A stretch of 64,000 nucleotides of DNA from Jejubacter calystegiae (GCF_005671395.1 NZ_CP040428.1:248001-312000); one strand, 5' to 3'. Positions 12,001-19,460 are shown, counted from the first letter of the stretch. Program-made: numbers and translations. Notes: generated by a model not told the origin, from the letters alone.

Positions 12001-13460
12001 CCGTTCAGCACGTTATCACCGCCAATGGCATTCAGGGTAACGACCGGCGTGGACGTATCCACGGTAAAGCTGCCCTGAGCGCTGCTCTGGTTGCCTGCTT
12101 TATCGCTGACGCTGGCGCTAATGCTGTGCTTACCCTCAGACAGGGCCGCGGCGCTGGTGGCATCCAGGGTAACACTCCAGCGCCCGTCGCTACCGACAGT
12201 CGCACTCCAGCTTTTGCCATTCAGACTGACCGTTACGGTCTGACCCGGCTCCGCATCGCTGCGGCCGGTCAGAATCAGCGATTCGCCCTTTTCCTGGGCG
12301 TTGACCACGCCGTCGGCAGTCACGGGGTCGATCGTCAGGGTCGGTGCCCGGGTATCCACGCTCAGTGCCTGTGAGCTGCTGATGGTATTACCGGTGATGT
12401 CCTTACCGGTCACGCTGACCGTCCAGTTCCCGTCGCCCAGCGCCAGAGCGTCCGCTGCTGGCACCTTAACGTTCCAGACGCCGCTATCTCCCACGGTGGC
12501 GCTGTAGCTTTTACCGTTTAGGGTCACGGTCAGGACGCTGCCGCTGGCGAACTGGCTGCTGCTGCCGGACAGGGTAAAGCCCGCCGCCTGCTCGGCGCCG
12601 TTTACCACGTTATCTGTTGCCGTGGCGTTAAGGGTGATTACCGCCTCTTTAGTGGAGACGGTCAGGGTGATGTCGCCTGCTTTGGTGCTATCGTTGCCGT
12701 CTATCTGCACCACCGACCAGGTATGGGTGCCGTCGCTCTGGGTCGGCAGCAGGACGCTCCAGGTGCCGTCTTTCCCGACCATGGCGCTGGCGATGGTGCT
12801 ACCGCTGGCATCCTTGATCTGGATGGTGGCTCCCGGCTGTCCGGTACCGCTAAAGGTCGGAGTGGCATCGTCGGTTATCGCCTTAGCGGCCAGCAGCCCC
12901 TGACGATCGCCCTGTTTATCGGAAACCGTAAAGGTCGGCGTGATGCTTTCCACCTCTTTGGTGTTATCGATAACCTCGGTGCGGGTATGGTCGTCGCCGT
13001 CGTGAGCAAGCAGCGCGCCTATGGCTCCTCCGCCCAGCGCTGCTCCGGCGATCCAGCCCCAGGGCGTATCGCCTTCAAACAGGCTGCTTTCCAGGAAGGG
13101 TTCGATGCTGTCGATAGCAGTGGCCTGAGGCGTCAGGGTGAACGGAGTCAGCCCCTGGCCCTGGCCGATATCGGCAAAGGAGATATGAGTCAGACCCTGA
13201 TCATCGGCAAAGACCAGCACCGATTGCCGATCCTCCGATTCCAGGTCACCGATAAAATAGCCGTTACAGCGAATCACGCTGCCATCCTGCATATAAATCA
13301 GCAGATCGTTCCCCACACGTTCATAACGAACAACCTCTGTGGGAGAGGCGTGGATTTGAATAACGCTCGGTGCAGAAATAGAAACCGACAGGTTACCTTC
13401 AGCGTTTAAAACCGTTTTTTCCGCACTCTTACGAATAATGACATCAACGATCTTACTCAC
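1..13460 (-). CDS. Giant BapA-like adhesin with tandem Ig-like repeats (3' end outside window)
   Basis: Very large secreted surface or biofilm adhesin, probably exported by a type I system. The start is a GTG at 13458-13460 with AAGGAG eight bases upstream. I checked the reading frame at several points (about 12.3 kb, 7.26 kb, 4.85 kb and 1-25) and it stays open to the edge, giving at least 4,486 codons. Residues 1-130 form a BapA-type prefix domain (begins MSKIVDVIIRKSAE). A Gly/Ala-rich segment (about 138-152) and an acidic linker follow. From about residue 175 there are some 43 bacterial Ig-like domains of about 100 aa, each with a conserved A(G/D)D-(V/I)(I/L)N spacer and a V-T-V-x-L-x-G strand. 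Domains repeat in a six-domain cycle of 1,797 bp. It lies 110 bp downstream of a TolC-family gene on the same strand, suggesting one transcript. The C-terminal secretion signal and any ABC/HlyD partners would lie left of the window. Family assignment is inferred from architecture; the exact ligand is unknown. Confidence 0.88.
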   Translation of the reverse strand, partial: MSKIVDVIIRKSAEKTVLNAEGNLSVSISAPSVIQIHASPTEVVRYERVGNDLLIYMQDGSVIRCNGYFIGDLESEDRQSVLVFADDQGLTHISFADIGQGQGLTPFTLTPQATAIDSIEPFLESSLFEGDTPWGWIAGAALGGGAIGALLAHDGDDHTRTEVIDNTKEVESITPTFTVSDKQGDRQGLLAAKAITDDATPTFSGTGQPGATIQIKDASGSTIASAMVGKDGTWSVLLPTQSDGTHTWSVVQIDGNDSTKAGDITLTVSTKEAVITLNATATDNVVNGAEQAAGFTLSGSSSQFASGSVLTVTLNGKSYSATVGDSGVWNVKVPAADALALGDGNWTVSVTGKDITGNTISSSQALSVDTRAPTLTIDPVTADGVVNAQEKGESLILTGRSDAEPGQTVTVSLNGKSWSATVGSDGRWSVTLDATSAAALSEGKHSISASVSDKAGNQSSAQGSFTVDTSTPVVTLNAIGGDNVLNGRELATTQMLSGRVTGASAGDTVVVKLGEHSLSTIVQADGSWSVAVSPSLLNDFTRLHQLPVSVSVTNAAGNSGSASSMVTLNSDGPTFTVDPISQDSVLNAQEAQQPLSLSGTSNLPDGSAVTVTLNNQSYQATVSGGQWQLQVPVEDVLKLANTLYTVTVSGADEAGNPGSASASVLVDTVLPTVIINTFAGDNQLNASELAQVQTLSGRVTGAAAGDIVTIRIGNNSYEAKVEDNLTWSLELPASALSSLGDGALTVEASVTNGHHNTGNGALNISITAQLPGIRINTVSGDDVVNAIERQQDLTITGTSEHLAEGTTVTVIANGKSYITAVDASGNWRIGVSARELADWPAGDVVIRASAQDVASNPAGFEQTVTVDLNEVAITINTVSLDDVINAAEKGAILTLSGMTQGVEPGQSVVVSFAGQRWSAKVQDDGSWLLDVPATAMDGLMDGRAEISVSVTSVNGNSAQAGHQVIIDSAAPTLTINALAVDDVLNAPEQGQPLTISGTSTAEAGQMVTVTLNDKSYTATVNADGRWSLKVEATDLADLSDGNFTVNARVADKAGNPVSADRELTVDTAIPTITINTVAGDDIINSTESGQNLIVSGNSSGLKAGSSVTLVINDKSYSAIVMEDGNWQAGIPAVDVSRWPQGGLTVSASGASSAGNQASAQRPVTVEVAEVSIAINTLATDDVINAAEKGLNLTLSGTTGNVEVGQTVTLTFGSRTYTTQVQEGGVWRLEVSAADLRTLADGDASVQASVSNKAGNAASDSHDYRVDTQAPGLTIDTLAGDNILNAAEKGLPLTVSGTSTAEAGQTVTVTLNGKPYTAIVQADGKWSLEVPDTDLAALKDGNVTISATVSDKAGNESTTVGSMLVDATRPEIAINDFAIDNVINQSEQAQTQMVSGRVSGAAAGDKVTVTLGENSWTTVLDASGNWSLGLPASAIEALEDGSYTLSVSVTDAAGNTGTQDRGFTVNTQLPAIAIDAIAGDDVINGLEKGGELAVTGTSNQPSGTTITLMLNGVRYTATTGDNGVWSVTLPASALGALGEANYTLTASVTDVYGNSNSADRAVQVDSARPQVTIDSVTADNIINAAELAAGQMLTGKVSGAASGDTVTVMMGGKSYEVKVQDDLSWKLELSPEILKALGDGELTISASVTNGHGNSGGAERDIAIDANIPGLRINTVSGDDIVNSIEHNQALVISGTSEGLSAGASVTLTIHGKTYTATVKADGSWQTGVEAADVAQWPEGKLVIDASAQSSAGNPVEISHQVTVDLDVVAITIDSVTADDVLNAAERGEALTLTGTTSNVEAGRTVTITFGGKTYTAKVEDGGGWSLEVAAADLAKLPEGTASVQVSVTNNAGNDAQAGHEYRVDTQAPGITIETLAGDNILNAAEQGLPLTVSGTTTAEAGQTVTVSLNGKPYTTTVNADSKWTLDIPAADLAALKDGNITLNASVTDKAGNPTSAASELLVDGSVPTVTIHNITADNVINQAEQDQALVITGSSTNAQAGDRITITLNGKTYITTLDADGSWSLGIPAADVGLLTGQDYTLTASLTDKAGNQGEGSHDFKVELSAPSIAIDAIAGDDVINALEKGGELAVTGTSNQPSGTIITLMLNGVSYSATTGDNGVWSVTLPASALGALGEASYTLTASVTDGYGNSNSADRTVQVDSARPQVTIDPVTADNIINAAELAAGHTLTGQVSGAAPNDTVTIMIGGKNYEVKVQGDLSWKLALTPEMLTALGDGALTITASITNGHGNTGGAERDIAIDANIPGLRINTVSGDDIVNSIEHGQALVISGSSEGLSAGAAVTLTINGKTYTATVRADGSWQTGVDAADVAQWPAGKLVIDASAQSSAGNPVAIGHQVTVDLDVVAITINSVTADDVLNAAECGEILTLSGTTSNVEAGRTVTITFGGKTYTAKVEDGGGWSMEVAAADLAKLPEGTASVQVSVTNNAGNGASAGHEYRVDTQAPGITIDTLAGDNILNAAEKGLSLTVSGTTTAEAGQEVTVILNGKPYTTTVNADGKWTLDIPATDLANLDDGQVTVSASVSDKAGNPVQTQSELQVDATVPVITINSITADDVINQTEHGQALIISGGVKGAATGDVVTVTIGSNSWVTTVDEAGKWSVGIPDTAVSALEDNGYRVTVSVTDSAGNSSSESRDFTVDTAAPTLSIGTITGDNILNEAEKGQPLTISGGSDGLAANTTVTVTLNGKNYIGTTDSSGNWSVTVPADDLTALGEAFYQVSVSATDSVGNTGNASHTLGVDSQLPGVVFDTVAGDDIINAAELAAGQTLTGKVTGAASGDTVTVMIGGKSHEVKVQDDLSWKLALTPEMLTALGNGDLAISASVTNASNNTGSTSHEITIDANLPGLRINTVSGDDIVNSIEHGQALVISGSSEGMSTGASVTLTINGKTYTATVRADGSWQTGVEATDVAQWPAGKLVIDASAQSSAGNPVAIDHQVTVDLDIVAIAINSVTADDVLNAAECGEALTLSGTTSNVEAGRTVTITFGGKTYTTEVEDGGAWSLEVAAADLAKLPEGRASVQVSVTSQAGNSASVGHEYRVDTQAPGITINALAGDDVLNAAEQGQPLTVSGTTTAEAGQTVTVSLNGETYSATVRADGSWSLNIPAADLANLNDGNITLNASVTDKAGNPATADRAMTVDATIPVVTINTVAGDDVINRTEHGQAQIISGSVTGANTGDKVTVTLGDHSWTTVVDAAGNWSLGVPADVVSALQDGKVSIDVTVTDAAGNSGSASHNVTVDTGLPSLSFDTLAGDGILNATEKGQPLVLSGASAHLAAGTVVTVMLNGKGYSATVDDSGNWRTEVPVADLAGLGEAGYTLTATATNGVGNSVNASGSLTVDTARPQVTIDSLTADNIINAAELTAGQTLTGQVRGAAPNDTVTVMMGGKSHEVKVQDDLSWKLELTTEMLKALGDGELTISASVTNGHGNSGGAERDIAIDANIPGLRINTVSGDDIVNSIEHHQALVISGTSEGLSAGASVTLTIHSKTYTATVKADGSWQTGVEAADVAQWPEGKLVIDASAQSSAGNPVEISHQVTVDLDVVAITIDSVTADDVLNAAERGEALTLSGTTSNVEAGRTVTITFGGKTYTAKVEDGGGWSLEVAAADLAKLPEGTASVQVSVTNNAGNGAQAGHEYRVDTQAPGITINALAGDDELNAAEQGQPLTVSGTTTAEAGQTVTVSLNGKPYTTTVNADGKWTLDIPAADLAALKDGNITLNASVTDKAGNPSSAERAMTVDATIPVVTINTVAGDDVINQTEHGQAQIISGSVTGANTGDKVTVTLGDHSWTTVVDAAGNWSLGVPADVVSALQDGKVSIDVTVTDAAGNSGSASHNVTVDTGLPSLSFDTLAGDGILNATEKGQPLVLSGASAHLAAGTVVTVMLNGKRYSATVDDSGNWRTEVPVADLAGLGEAGYTLTATATNGVGNSVNASGSLTVDTARPQVTIDSVTADNIINAAELAAGQTLTGKVSGAASGDTVTVMIGGKSYEVKVQDDLSWKLELTTEMLKALGDGELTISASVTNGHGNSGGAERDIAIDANIPGLRINTVSGDDIVNSIEHHQALVISGTSEGLSAGASVTLTIHGKTYTATVRADGSWQTGVEAADVAQWPEGKLVIDASAQSSAGNPVEISHQVTVDLDVVAITIDSVTADDVLNAVERGEALTLSGTTSNVEAGRTVTITFGGKTYTAKVEDGGAWSLEVAAADLAKLPEGTASVQVSVTNQAGNSAQAGHEYRVDTQLPGLTIDTIAGDNLINASEAGAGVTVKGTSDAEAGQTVTLTLGGKQYQARVQADGSWSLELPGSDLTLLADASHPIQASVSDKAGNTTNASTQVILDTQAPTLTFNKVAGDDVINRVEHDQAQIISGSVTGANTGDKVTLTLGDRSWTTTVDAAGHWSVGVPAEVIAALEDGTLTLNATVVNSAGNSASQSHDLVVSTTEISLSVNTVAGDDVINATEAGGELTI
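730..12900 (-). repeat. Higher-order repeat: 1,797-bp unit of six Ig-like domains
   Basis: Equivalent positions recur every 1,797 bp. For example, the strand with the plus-strand core ctgacctgcacgctggc is at about 740, 2537, 4334, 6131, 7928 (as ctaacctgtacgctggc) and, more diverged, 9720. Segments 1225-1422 and 3022-3219, and 1918-2115 and 3715-3912, encode identical peptides in the shadow frame, so adjacent blocks are nearly identical at DNA level. 1,797 bp is 599 codons, or six domains. Copies become more diverged toward the N-terminal end (above about 9 kb), as expected if the blocks nearer the window edge are the most recently amplified. Confidence 0.85.
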
Positions 13461-13570
13461 TATCTTATCTCCTTGCGTATATCCGTCCTGGATATATTTA
13501 TCTTTTTTTGCGCAATGGGTGCCTCTGAGGCAATATCCACATTCCTTTAATTCCATTCCATGCAGGATGA

Positions 13571-14905
13571 TTATCCTAAGTCTGGTAGCTGGTTTGCTGT
13601 GTTCTTCTGAATTCCCGCTAAAGGTAAAAGCGTATCGAGCGCCGCAGCATAATTAATTGCCGCCGCCCAGCCGTCATAATCGGCAGTAATACGTGAAGAC
13701 GATGCCTGCCAGATATCCTGTTCCACGCTCAGCAGATCGCTAAGACTGCGGTGGCTAAGCTTATATTCGCTTTTATAGAGTTGACGGGTGCGCAGCGCAT
13801 TTTCCAACTGCTGGCGCCCGGCCTGTTCACGGCCCTGAGCGCCCTGCCATTCCGCCAGCGCGACCGACGCTTTTTGCAGCACGTCGAACTTCGCCTGATT
13901 CACTTTAGAGAGCGCTTTCTGGCGCTCGCCTTGTGCCTGACGAACCCGGGCTGAGACGGCCCCACCCTGATACAGTGGAGCATCAACGCTTATTTGTACC
14001 TGGTCGTCCCAGTAGTTGCGGTTATCGGTCTGGTAGCGGGTGCGCCCGCCTTTCAGGCTGACCGTTGGCCAGCGATCGGACTTCGCCCGGCTGATCCCAT
14101 AGCGGGAAGAGACTTCCAGAGACTCTGCGGCCAGTACCGAAGGAATACGTGAGTATTGGATGTTATCAAGCGGGGTCTGGTCATGAGCCAGCGCTGTCGG
14201 CATGGCGGAATACTGGCTGGCTTCCATCCCCGTCAGCACCCCCAGTCTGGCGCGGGCGCTACGCAGCGCGGCGCGATACTGCTGTTGGGTGGAGCGCATA
14301 CCGGCAATGCGGGTTTCAGCCAGTAACGCGTCTGAACGAGAGCTCAGACCGGCGTCCGCGCGCAGGCTTACCATACGCAGAACATCCTGCAACGCATTGA
14401 TATGCTGCTCCGCTGCCGCGTTGAGCTCGTCATAACGCTTCACCTCCGCATAGGCCAGCGCGGTCTCTTCCGCCACGCTGGTTAGCGTTGACATTAACTG
14501 GTAGCGATAGCTTTCCCGCTGGTTCTTCCGCTGATCGATGGCGTTGTTGGTTTTGCCAAAGTCGTAGATCAGCTGAGTCAGCGTTAGCCCCCAGACGGCA
14601 GAGCTGTTGAGCGAACCGCTGGAGTCCGTGCTTTCACTGTGTCCGGCGCTGCCACTCAGGGAAACCTGAGGGAACCAGGCGCTGCGCGCCTCATCAATCT
14701 GTGCCTGACCAATACCCAACTGCGCAGCCTGCTCGCCCACCGAAGGGTCGCGATCGAACGCAAACAGAATGCTCTCTTTTAACGTGACTGAACTGACGCG
14801 GGCCACGCCCGGGCCGCTGGCCCATTGCGGCAATGGTGCGGCAAAACCCGGAAGGGAAATCACAAGTACCAGCACAACCATCCTTGTTACAATGAAGCGT
14901 CCCAT
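13571..14905 (-). CDS. TolC-family outer membrane protein of a type I secretion system
   Basis: 444-aa outer-membrane channel protein, probably the exit duct for the adjacent giant adhesin. The N-terminus has a hydrophobic signal peptide (residues about 7-24, ending GFAAP). The body shows the two internally related TolC/OEP repeats, with Y-D-F-G-K in the first half (LTQLIYDFGK) and the second-half equivalent VDAPLYQGG, and long helical A/Q/E-rich stretches. Length fits the type I secretion outer membrane protein family (about 420-480 aa). It is transcribed leftward and is followed after 110 bp by the adhesin start. The ATG at 14905 has only a weak purine stretch upstream (GGGATGAG); an internal ATG eight codons later is an alternative but would shorten the signal peptide. 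Confidence 0.85.
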   Translation of the reverse strand: MGRFIVTRMVVLVLVISLPGFAAPLPQWASGPGVARVSSVTLKESILFAFDRDPSVGEQAAQLGIGQAQIDEARSAWFPQVSLSGSAGHSESTDSSGSLNSSAVWGLTLTQLIYDFGKTNNAIDQRKNQRESYRYQLMSTLTSVAEETALAYAEVKRYDELNAAAEQHINALQDVLRMVSLRADAGLSSRSDALLAETRIAGMRSTQQQYRAALRSARARLGVLTGMEASQYSAMPTALAHDQTPLDNIQYSRIPSVLAAESLEVSSRYGISRAKSDRWPTVSLKGGRTRYQTDNRNYWDDQVQISVDAPLYQGGAVSARVRQAQGERQKALSKVNQAKFDVLQKASVALAEWQGAQGREQAGRQQLENALRTRQLYKSEYKLSHRSLSDLLSVEQDIWQASSSRITADYDGWAAAINYAAALDTLLPLAGIQKNTANQLPDLG

Positions 14906-15501
14906 ATACTCTCATCCCTATTACTGATACTGCTTACCCGATTTTGCAGTCATTCCTGAAGCGCCTTTTCTTTCGCCTTAGCTAATTTTGCTAAGAACTA
15001 AGAAATAACCAGGTTTCATTCCGAATAAGCGCCAGGCAGCGTTAACTCATCAGATCGCAATAAAGGCTAAGATTTGCTAACAAAAAAAATAGCCAAACGA
15101 ATGTTGGAATAAGAAACTCCATTTAAAACACCAGTGGAATTCTAATTTCCAGACGGCAAGCCTTACAGGCTGCGCGCCCCACCAGGAATATTCTGCAAAT
15201 TAACAGAAATTTCCCACTTACGATACGGCGCAACGTTAAATAATGGTTAAAACAAAGTGCAAATAATGCGATTACTTCAGAAAACTGACGAAATTTAAAG
15301 ACAAGGCTCGTCCTAAAATCCTTATTCCATAAAGGGATAGCGCCTGATATGGGATGGACATTTTTGGGTTAATTACTGACGATATTTAACGCAAAGATTT
15401 TCAAATTTTTGTCGGGCAATTTTAACTTTGCCCTCTCTGTAGCACAGGATTGCTGCGGATAAGCAGAGCCTGGCCAATAACAAATCTTACTGACCTTTAA
15501 A

Positions 15502-15517
15502 TTGTAATCGATTACAC
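15502..15517 (+). promoter_or_regulatory. GalR/GalS-type operator (distal)
   Basis: The 16-mer ttgtaatcgattacac matches the gal operator pattern GTGTAANCGNTTACAC at all fixed positions except the first. It is 268 bp upstream of the galP start and 185 bp from the second copy. Confidence 0.75.
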
Positions 15518-15686
15518 CCAATCCTGTTACTGACTCCCATCCTGACCTCTATCGGCCAGAAAAAACAGATGTCAAAGATTACATTCCCCTTCAGCATCAT
15601 CCGAAATATTTCTTTCCTTAGGGAAAAAACTTAAATCAACCTTATGAAAATAAAGAATAATTACATACTGACATTTATTGACATTT

Positions 15687-15702
15687 ATGTAACCGATTAC
15701 AC
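15687..15702 (+). promoter_or_regulatory. GalR/GalS-type operator (proximal)
   Basis: The 16-mer atgtaaccgattacac again matches GTGTAANCGNTTACAC except for the first base. It is 83 bp before the galP start codon and abuts the CRP-like site. Two operators suggest repression of galP by GalR/GalS, relieved by galactose, as known for E. coli galP. Confidence 0.75.
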
Positions 15703-15705
15703 CTT

Positions 15706-15721
15706 CGTGATTGAAATCACA
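15706..15721 (+). promoter_or_regulatory. CRP-type binding site upstream of galP
   Basis: cgtgattgaaatcaca matches the CRP consensus TGTGA-N6-TCACA at 9 of 10 fixed bases. It starts 79 bp before the galP start and lies next to the proximal operator. This agrees with the known cAMP-CRP control of galP. Confidence 0.7.
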
Positions 15722-15784
15722 TATTTTCACCTTCCCATTACCTACCCTTAACCCGTTACCTGATTAATCCAACCGGAGGGCGCT

Positions 15785-17179
15785 ATGCCTGACAATAAAA
15801 AACAGCGGCACTCAAACAAAGTCATGACATTCTTTGTTTGCTTCCTTGCCGCACTGGCAGGTTTGCTGTTCGGGCTTGATATCGGCGTTATCGCCGGCGC
15901 CCTGCCGTTTATCTCTCAGGAGTTCCAGATAACTGCACACCAGCAGGAGTGGGTGGTCAGTTCAATGATGTTTGGCGCGGCAGTCGGCGCCGTGGGCAGC
16001 GGCTGGCTCTCTTTCCGCCTTGGGCGCAAATATAGTCTGATGATCGGCGCCGTGCTGTTTGTTATCGGCTCTCTGGCTTCAGCGCTGGCGCCAAACGTAG
16101 AGGTGCTGACCGTCTCCCGCGTTCTGCTGGGGCTGGCGGTGGGCGTCGCATCCTATACCGCGCCGCTCTATCTGTCCGAAATCGCGCCGGAGCGTATTCG
16201 CGGCAGTATGATTTCCATGTACCAGTTGATGATCACTATCGGTATTCTGGGCGCCTATCTTTCCGATACCGCCTTTAGCTATTCCGGCGAATGGCGCTGG
16301 ATGCTGGGCGTCATCACCATTCCGGCGGCGCTATTGCTGATAGGTGTCTTCTTTCTGCCGGATAGCCCGCGCTGGTTTGCCGCGAAGCGCCGCTTTCACG
16401 ACGCCGAGCGGGTGCTGACCCGCCTGCGTGATACCGGCGAAGAGGCCAGACGCGAGCTGGATGAGATCCGTGAGAGTCTTAAGGTGAAACAGAGCGGCTG
16501 GGCGCTGTTTAAAGAGAATCGTAATTTCCGCCGCGCAGTGTTTCTGGGCGTACTGCTCCAGGTGATGCAGCAGTTCACCGGGATGAACGTCATTATGTAT
16601 TACGCGCCGAAGATTTTTGAGCTGGCGGGCTACAGCAACACGACCGAACAGATGTGGGGCACCGTGATTGTCGGCCTGACCAACGTGCTGGCCACCTTTA
16701 TCGCCATCGGTCTGGTGGATCGCTGGGGCCGTAAACCGACCCTGATTCTGGGCTTCCTGGTGATGGCTATCGGTATGGGAACCCTGGGTACCATGATGAA
16801 TGTGGGTATCGCCTCACCGTCTGCCCAGTACTTTGCGGTTGCGATGCTACTGATGTTTATCGTCGGCTTCGCCATGAGTGCCGGTCCGCTGATCTGGGTG
16901 CTGTGCTCGGAGATCCAGCCGCTGAAGGGGCGCGATTTCGGTATTACCTGCTCCACCGCCACCAACTGGATCGCCAATATGATCGTCGGGGCCACCTTCC
17001 TGACCATGCTCAACAGCCTGGGCAACGCCAACACCTTCTGGGTCTACGCGGGTCTGAACCTGTTCTTTATTATCCTGACCCTGGCGCTGGTGCCTGAAAC
17101 CAAGCATATCTCTCTGGAGCATATCGAGCGTAACCTGATGAAAGGCCGCCCGCTGCGTGAGATCGGCGCCAGCGAATAA
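15785..17179 (+). CDS. galP: Galactose:H+ symporter GalP
   Basis: 464-aa inner-membrane sugar/proton symporter of the major facilitator superfamily, importing galactose and, less specifically, glucose. Length equals E. coli GalP and the sequence follows it almost throughout. Family motifs visible are RLGRK after TM2, PESPRW-type [12 protein letters not shown] after TM6, QQFTGMN in TM7, DRWGRKP after TM8 and [12 protein letters not shown] after TM12. The ATG at 15785 follows a good ribosome site (ccggaggg). Operators for GalR/GalS and CRP lie upstream and an intrinsic terminator follows, so it is a monocistronic unit. Confidence 0.97.
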   Translation: MPDNKKQRHSNKVMTFFVCFLAALAGLLFGLDIGVIAGALPFISQEFQITAHQQEWVVSSMMFGAAVGAVGSGWLSFRLGRKYSLMIGAVLFVIGSLASALAPNVEVLTVSRVLLGLAVGVASYTAPLYLSEIAPERIRGSMISMYQLMITIGILGAYLSDTAFSYSGEWRWMLGVITIPAALLLIGVFFLPDSPRWFAAKRRFHDAERVLTRLRDTGEEARRELDEIRESLKVKQSGWALFKENRNFRRAVFLGVLLQVMQQFTGMNVIMYYAPKIFELAGYSNTTEQMWGTVIVGLTNVLATFIAIGLVDRWGRKPTLILGFLVMAIGMGTLGTMMNVGIASPSAQYFAVAMLLMFIVGFAMSAGPLIWVLCSEIQPLKGRDFGITCSTATNWIANMIVGATFLTMLNSLGNANTFWVYAGLNLFFIILTLALVPETKHISLEHIERNLMKGRPLREIGASE

Positions 17180-17201
17180 TTGCGCTTTCAGCAGGAAAGG
17201 A

Positions 17202-17234
17202 CGCGGCGGGGAGTGATTCCCGCCGCGTTTTTTT
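17202..17234 (+). terminator. Intrinsic terminator after galP
   Basis: Nine-base perfect stem cgcggcggg / cccgccgcg (17202-17210 and 17219-17227) with an 8-nt loop, followed by seven T residues. Confidence 0.9.
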
Positions 17235-17337
17235 AAGGGTTAGCGTGACGATTTTGAAGACCTAAATCAGCAGAATATGATGATGTGATGGACCATTCAC
17301 TTGCACCCACCGCCCAGCCCCACTATGCTCTGGCCCC

Positions 17338-17847
17338 ATGAAAACCCCTCGCCTCCCCATCGCTCTACAACAGGCCGTTATGCGGTGCCTGCGGGAAAAA
17401 TTACATCTGGCTAACCAGCGTCTGGGTCGCGACTATCCGGAACCCAGGGTGCTCTGGAACCAGCGCGGCACCTCGGCCGGAACGGCCTGGCTGGAGCAGT
17501 ATGAGATCCGCCTGAACCCTGTATTGCTGATGGAAAACCAGCAGGCGTTTATTGATGAAGTGGTGCCCCACGAACTGGCGCATCTGCTGGTGTGGAAACG
17601 CTTTGGCCGGGTGGCCCCTCACGGCAAAGAGTGGAAGTGGATGATGGAGCAGGTGCTGGAGGTACCGGCCCGCCGCACTCACGCTTTTTCGACGCAGTCT
17701 CTGCCGCGTAAGACCTTTCCTTATCACTGCGGCTGCCAGCCGCACCAGCTTACCGTACGCCGCCATAACCGGGTGCTGCGCGGCGAAGCCGAATACCGCT
17801 GCGTACACTGCGGCCAGCTCTTACGTCCTGCGCCCTCAGCGGACTGA
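17338..17847 (+). CDS. sprT: SprT-family zinc metalloprotease-like protein
   Basis: 169-aa SprT. The zinc-binding HELAH motif is at residues 78-82 (in [10 protein letters not shown]). The C-terminal part has paired cysteine motifs CGC (near residue 135) and CVHCG (near 160) that form the family's zinc-ribbon-like region. The E. coli homologue is 165 aa and nearly collinear. It is placed between galP and endA as in E. coli. The physiological substrate in enterobacteria is not well established. No clear Shine-Dalgarno sequence precedes the ATG, but the N-terminus [16 protein letters not shown] matches the family start. Confidence 0.93.
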   Translation: MKTPRLPIALQQAVMRCLREKLHLANQRLGRDYPEPRVLWNQRGTSAGTAWLEQYEIRLNPVLLMENQQAFIDEVVPHELAHLLVWKRFGRVAPHGKEWKWMMEQVLEVPARRTHAFSTQSLPRKTFPYHCGCQPHQLTVRRHNRVLRGEAEYRCVHCGQLLRPAPSAD

Positions 17848-17932
17848 TTTTCTGGAAATTTACCGATCTTACTGATTGCAACAAAGCGATGTCTGTTTCA
17901 GGATCCGTGCTCGTTTTGACACGGAGTTGAAG

Positions 17933-18646
17933 ATGTATCGCAATATCGCTTTCGCGGCCGCCGCTGTCGCGCTCGGCACCGCCCTGTGGAGCGGCGCCAG
18001 CCAGGCGGCTATTACCAGTTTCACTAAGGCGAAAGCCGCCAGCGTAAAACTGAATGCTGACGCCCCCGGCACCTTCTATTGCGGGTGTAAAATCACCTGG
18101 AAAGGCAAAAAAGGCGAGCCGGATCTGGCCTCCTGCGGCTACCAGGTACGTAAGAATCAAAACCGCGCCTCACGCATTGAGTGGGAACACGTCATGCCCG
18201 CCTGGGAGTTCGGCCATCAGCGCCAGTGCTGGCAGAATGGCGGACGTAAGAACTGCAATAAAGACCCGGTGTACCGCAAGATAGAAACCGATCTGCATAA
18301 CCTGCAGCCCGCCATCGGGGAAGTGAACGGCGATCGCAATAATTTCCAGTACAGTCAGTGGAATGGCGGCGAAGGCCAGTACGGCCAGTGCGCCATGAAA
18401 GTGGATTTTAAAGGTAAACGCGCTGAACCACCGCAGCAGGCTCGGGGCGCTATCGCCCGAACTTACTTCTATATGCGCGATACTTATCATATGCGCCTGT
18501 CGCGCCAGCAGACCCGGCTTTTCGAAGCCTGGGACAGGCTTTACCCCGTGACAACATGGGAGTGCGAGCGCGATGCGCGTATCGCCAGAATTCAGGGCAA
18601 TCATAACCCCTGGGTGCTGAAAGCTTGCCAGCGGCAAAATGGCTAA
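17933..18646 (+). CDS. endA: Periplasmic endonuclease I
   Basis: 237-aa double-strand-specific DNase exported to the periplasm. The signal peptide covers about residues 1-22 (ends GASQA). Then come FYCGCKI, the catalytic segment [14 protein letters not shown] with the conserved His, and [24 protein letters not shown] typical of the endonuclease I (beta-beta-alpha metal) family. The ATG at 17933 is chosen over the upstream in-frame codon at 17876 because cggag lies six bases before it and MYRNIAFAA is the expected signal peptide start. E. coli EndA is 235 aa. Confidence 0.95.
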   Translation: MYRNIAFAAAAVALGTALWSGASQAAITSFTKAKAASVKLNADAPGTFYCGCKITWKGKKGEPDLASCGYQVRKNQNRASRIEWEHVMPAWEFGHQRQCWQNGGRKNCNKDPVYRKIETDLHNLQPAIGEVNGDRNNFQYSQWNGGEGQYGQCAMKVDFKGKRAEPPQQARGAIARTYFYMRDTYHMRLSRQQTRLFEAWDRLYPVTTWECERDARIARIQGNHNPWVLKACQRQNG

Positions 18647-18718
18647 CCTACACTAGCAGCCAATTGTTAAACTGCGCGGCACCTTTGCGCGCACCTGCCA
18701 AACCGGACTGGAAACCCT

Positions 18719-19450
18719 ATGCGTATACCCCGCATTTATCATCCTGAGCCTCTTCAGATCGACACAGAAATTGCCCTCAGCGACGATGCCGCTGGCCACG
18801 TGGGCCGGGTACTGCGCATGGGAGCGGGCCAGGCGCTGCAGTTGTTCGACGGCAGCAACCAGGTTTTTAACGCCACTATCACCGAAGCAGGCAAAAAGCG
18901 GGTAAGCGTTCAGGTGATTGACGCCACGACTGACGATCGCGAATCGCCCCTGAATTTGCATCTGGGTCAGGTGATGTCCCGGGGCGAAAAGATGGAATTC
19001 ACCATACAGAAATCCATCGAACTGGGAGTAAATACCATTACCCCCCTGTTTTCGGAGCGCTGCGGGGTTAAACTCGATGAAGAGAGACTCGGGAAAAAAC
19101 TTCAGCAGTGGCGTAAGATCGCTATCGCCGCCTGTGAACAGTGCGGCCGTAACCGGCTACCGGAGATCCGGCCCGCCATGACGCTTGAAGCCTGGTGCGT
19201 AGAGCCGGAAGAGGGTCTGAGACTTAACCTTCACCCGCGCGCCAGCCACAGTATCAATACCCTTCCTCTGCCCGTACAGCGTCTGCGGTTGCTAATTGGC
19301 CCGGAGGGAGGGCTATCAGCGGATGAGATAGCCATGACCGCGCGCCACGGCTTTACCGACATTCTGCTGGGCCCACGCGTTTTGCGTACAGAGACTACAG
19401 CACTGACTGCCATAACCGCACTTCAGGTCCGGTTCGGCGACCTGGGCTAA
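18719..19450 (+). CDS. rsmE: 16S rRNA (uracil1498-N3)-methyltransferase
   Basis: 243-aa SPOUT-class methyltransferase that methylates N3 of U1498 in 16S rRNA using S-adenosylmethionine. It has an N-terminal PUA-like domain (residues 1-70). The C-terminal knot carries [13 protein letters not shown] (about residues 198-210) and the terminal [14 protein letters not shown] motif. Same length as the E. coli protein. It lies 10 bp upstream of gshB, so the two are probably co-transcribed. Confidence 0.95.
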   Translation: MRIPRIYHPEPLQIDTEIALSDDAAGHVGRVLRMGAGQALQLFDGSNQVFNATITEAGKKRVSVQVIDATTDDRESPLNLHLGQVMSRGEKMEFTIQKSIELGVNTITPLFSERCGVKLDEERLGKKLQQWRKIAIAACEQCGRNRLPEIRPAMTLEAWCVEPEEGLRLNLHPRASHSINTLPLPVQRLRLLIGPEGGLSADEIAMTARHGFTDILLGPRVLRTETTALTAITALQVRFGDLG

Positions 19451-19460
19451 GGAGAAAATA

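Larger units (their letters stand above)
14906..15784. other. Divergent intergenic region, locus-1 adhesin operon / galP
   Basis: 879 bp without a gene. It is clearly AT-richer than the flanks and must hold the promoter of the leftward TolC-adhesin operon and that of galP. On the galP side I can recognise two GalR/GalS-type operators and a CRP-type site, listed separately. On the adhesin side no operator was recognised. Confidence 0.6.
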
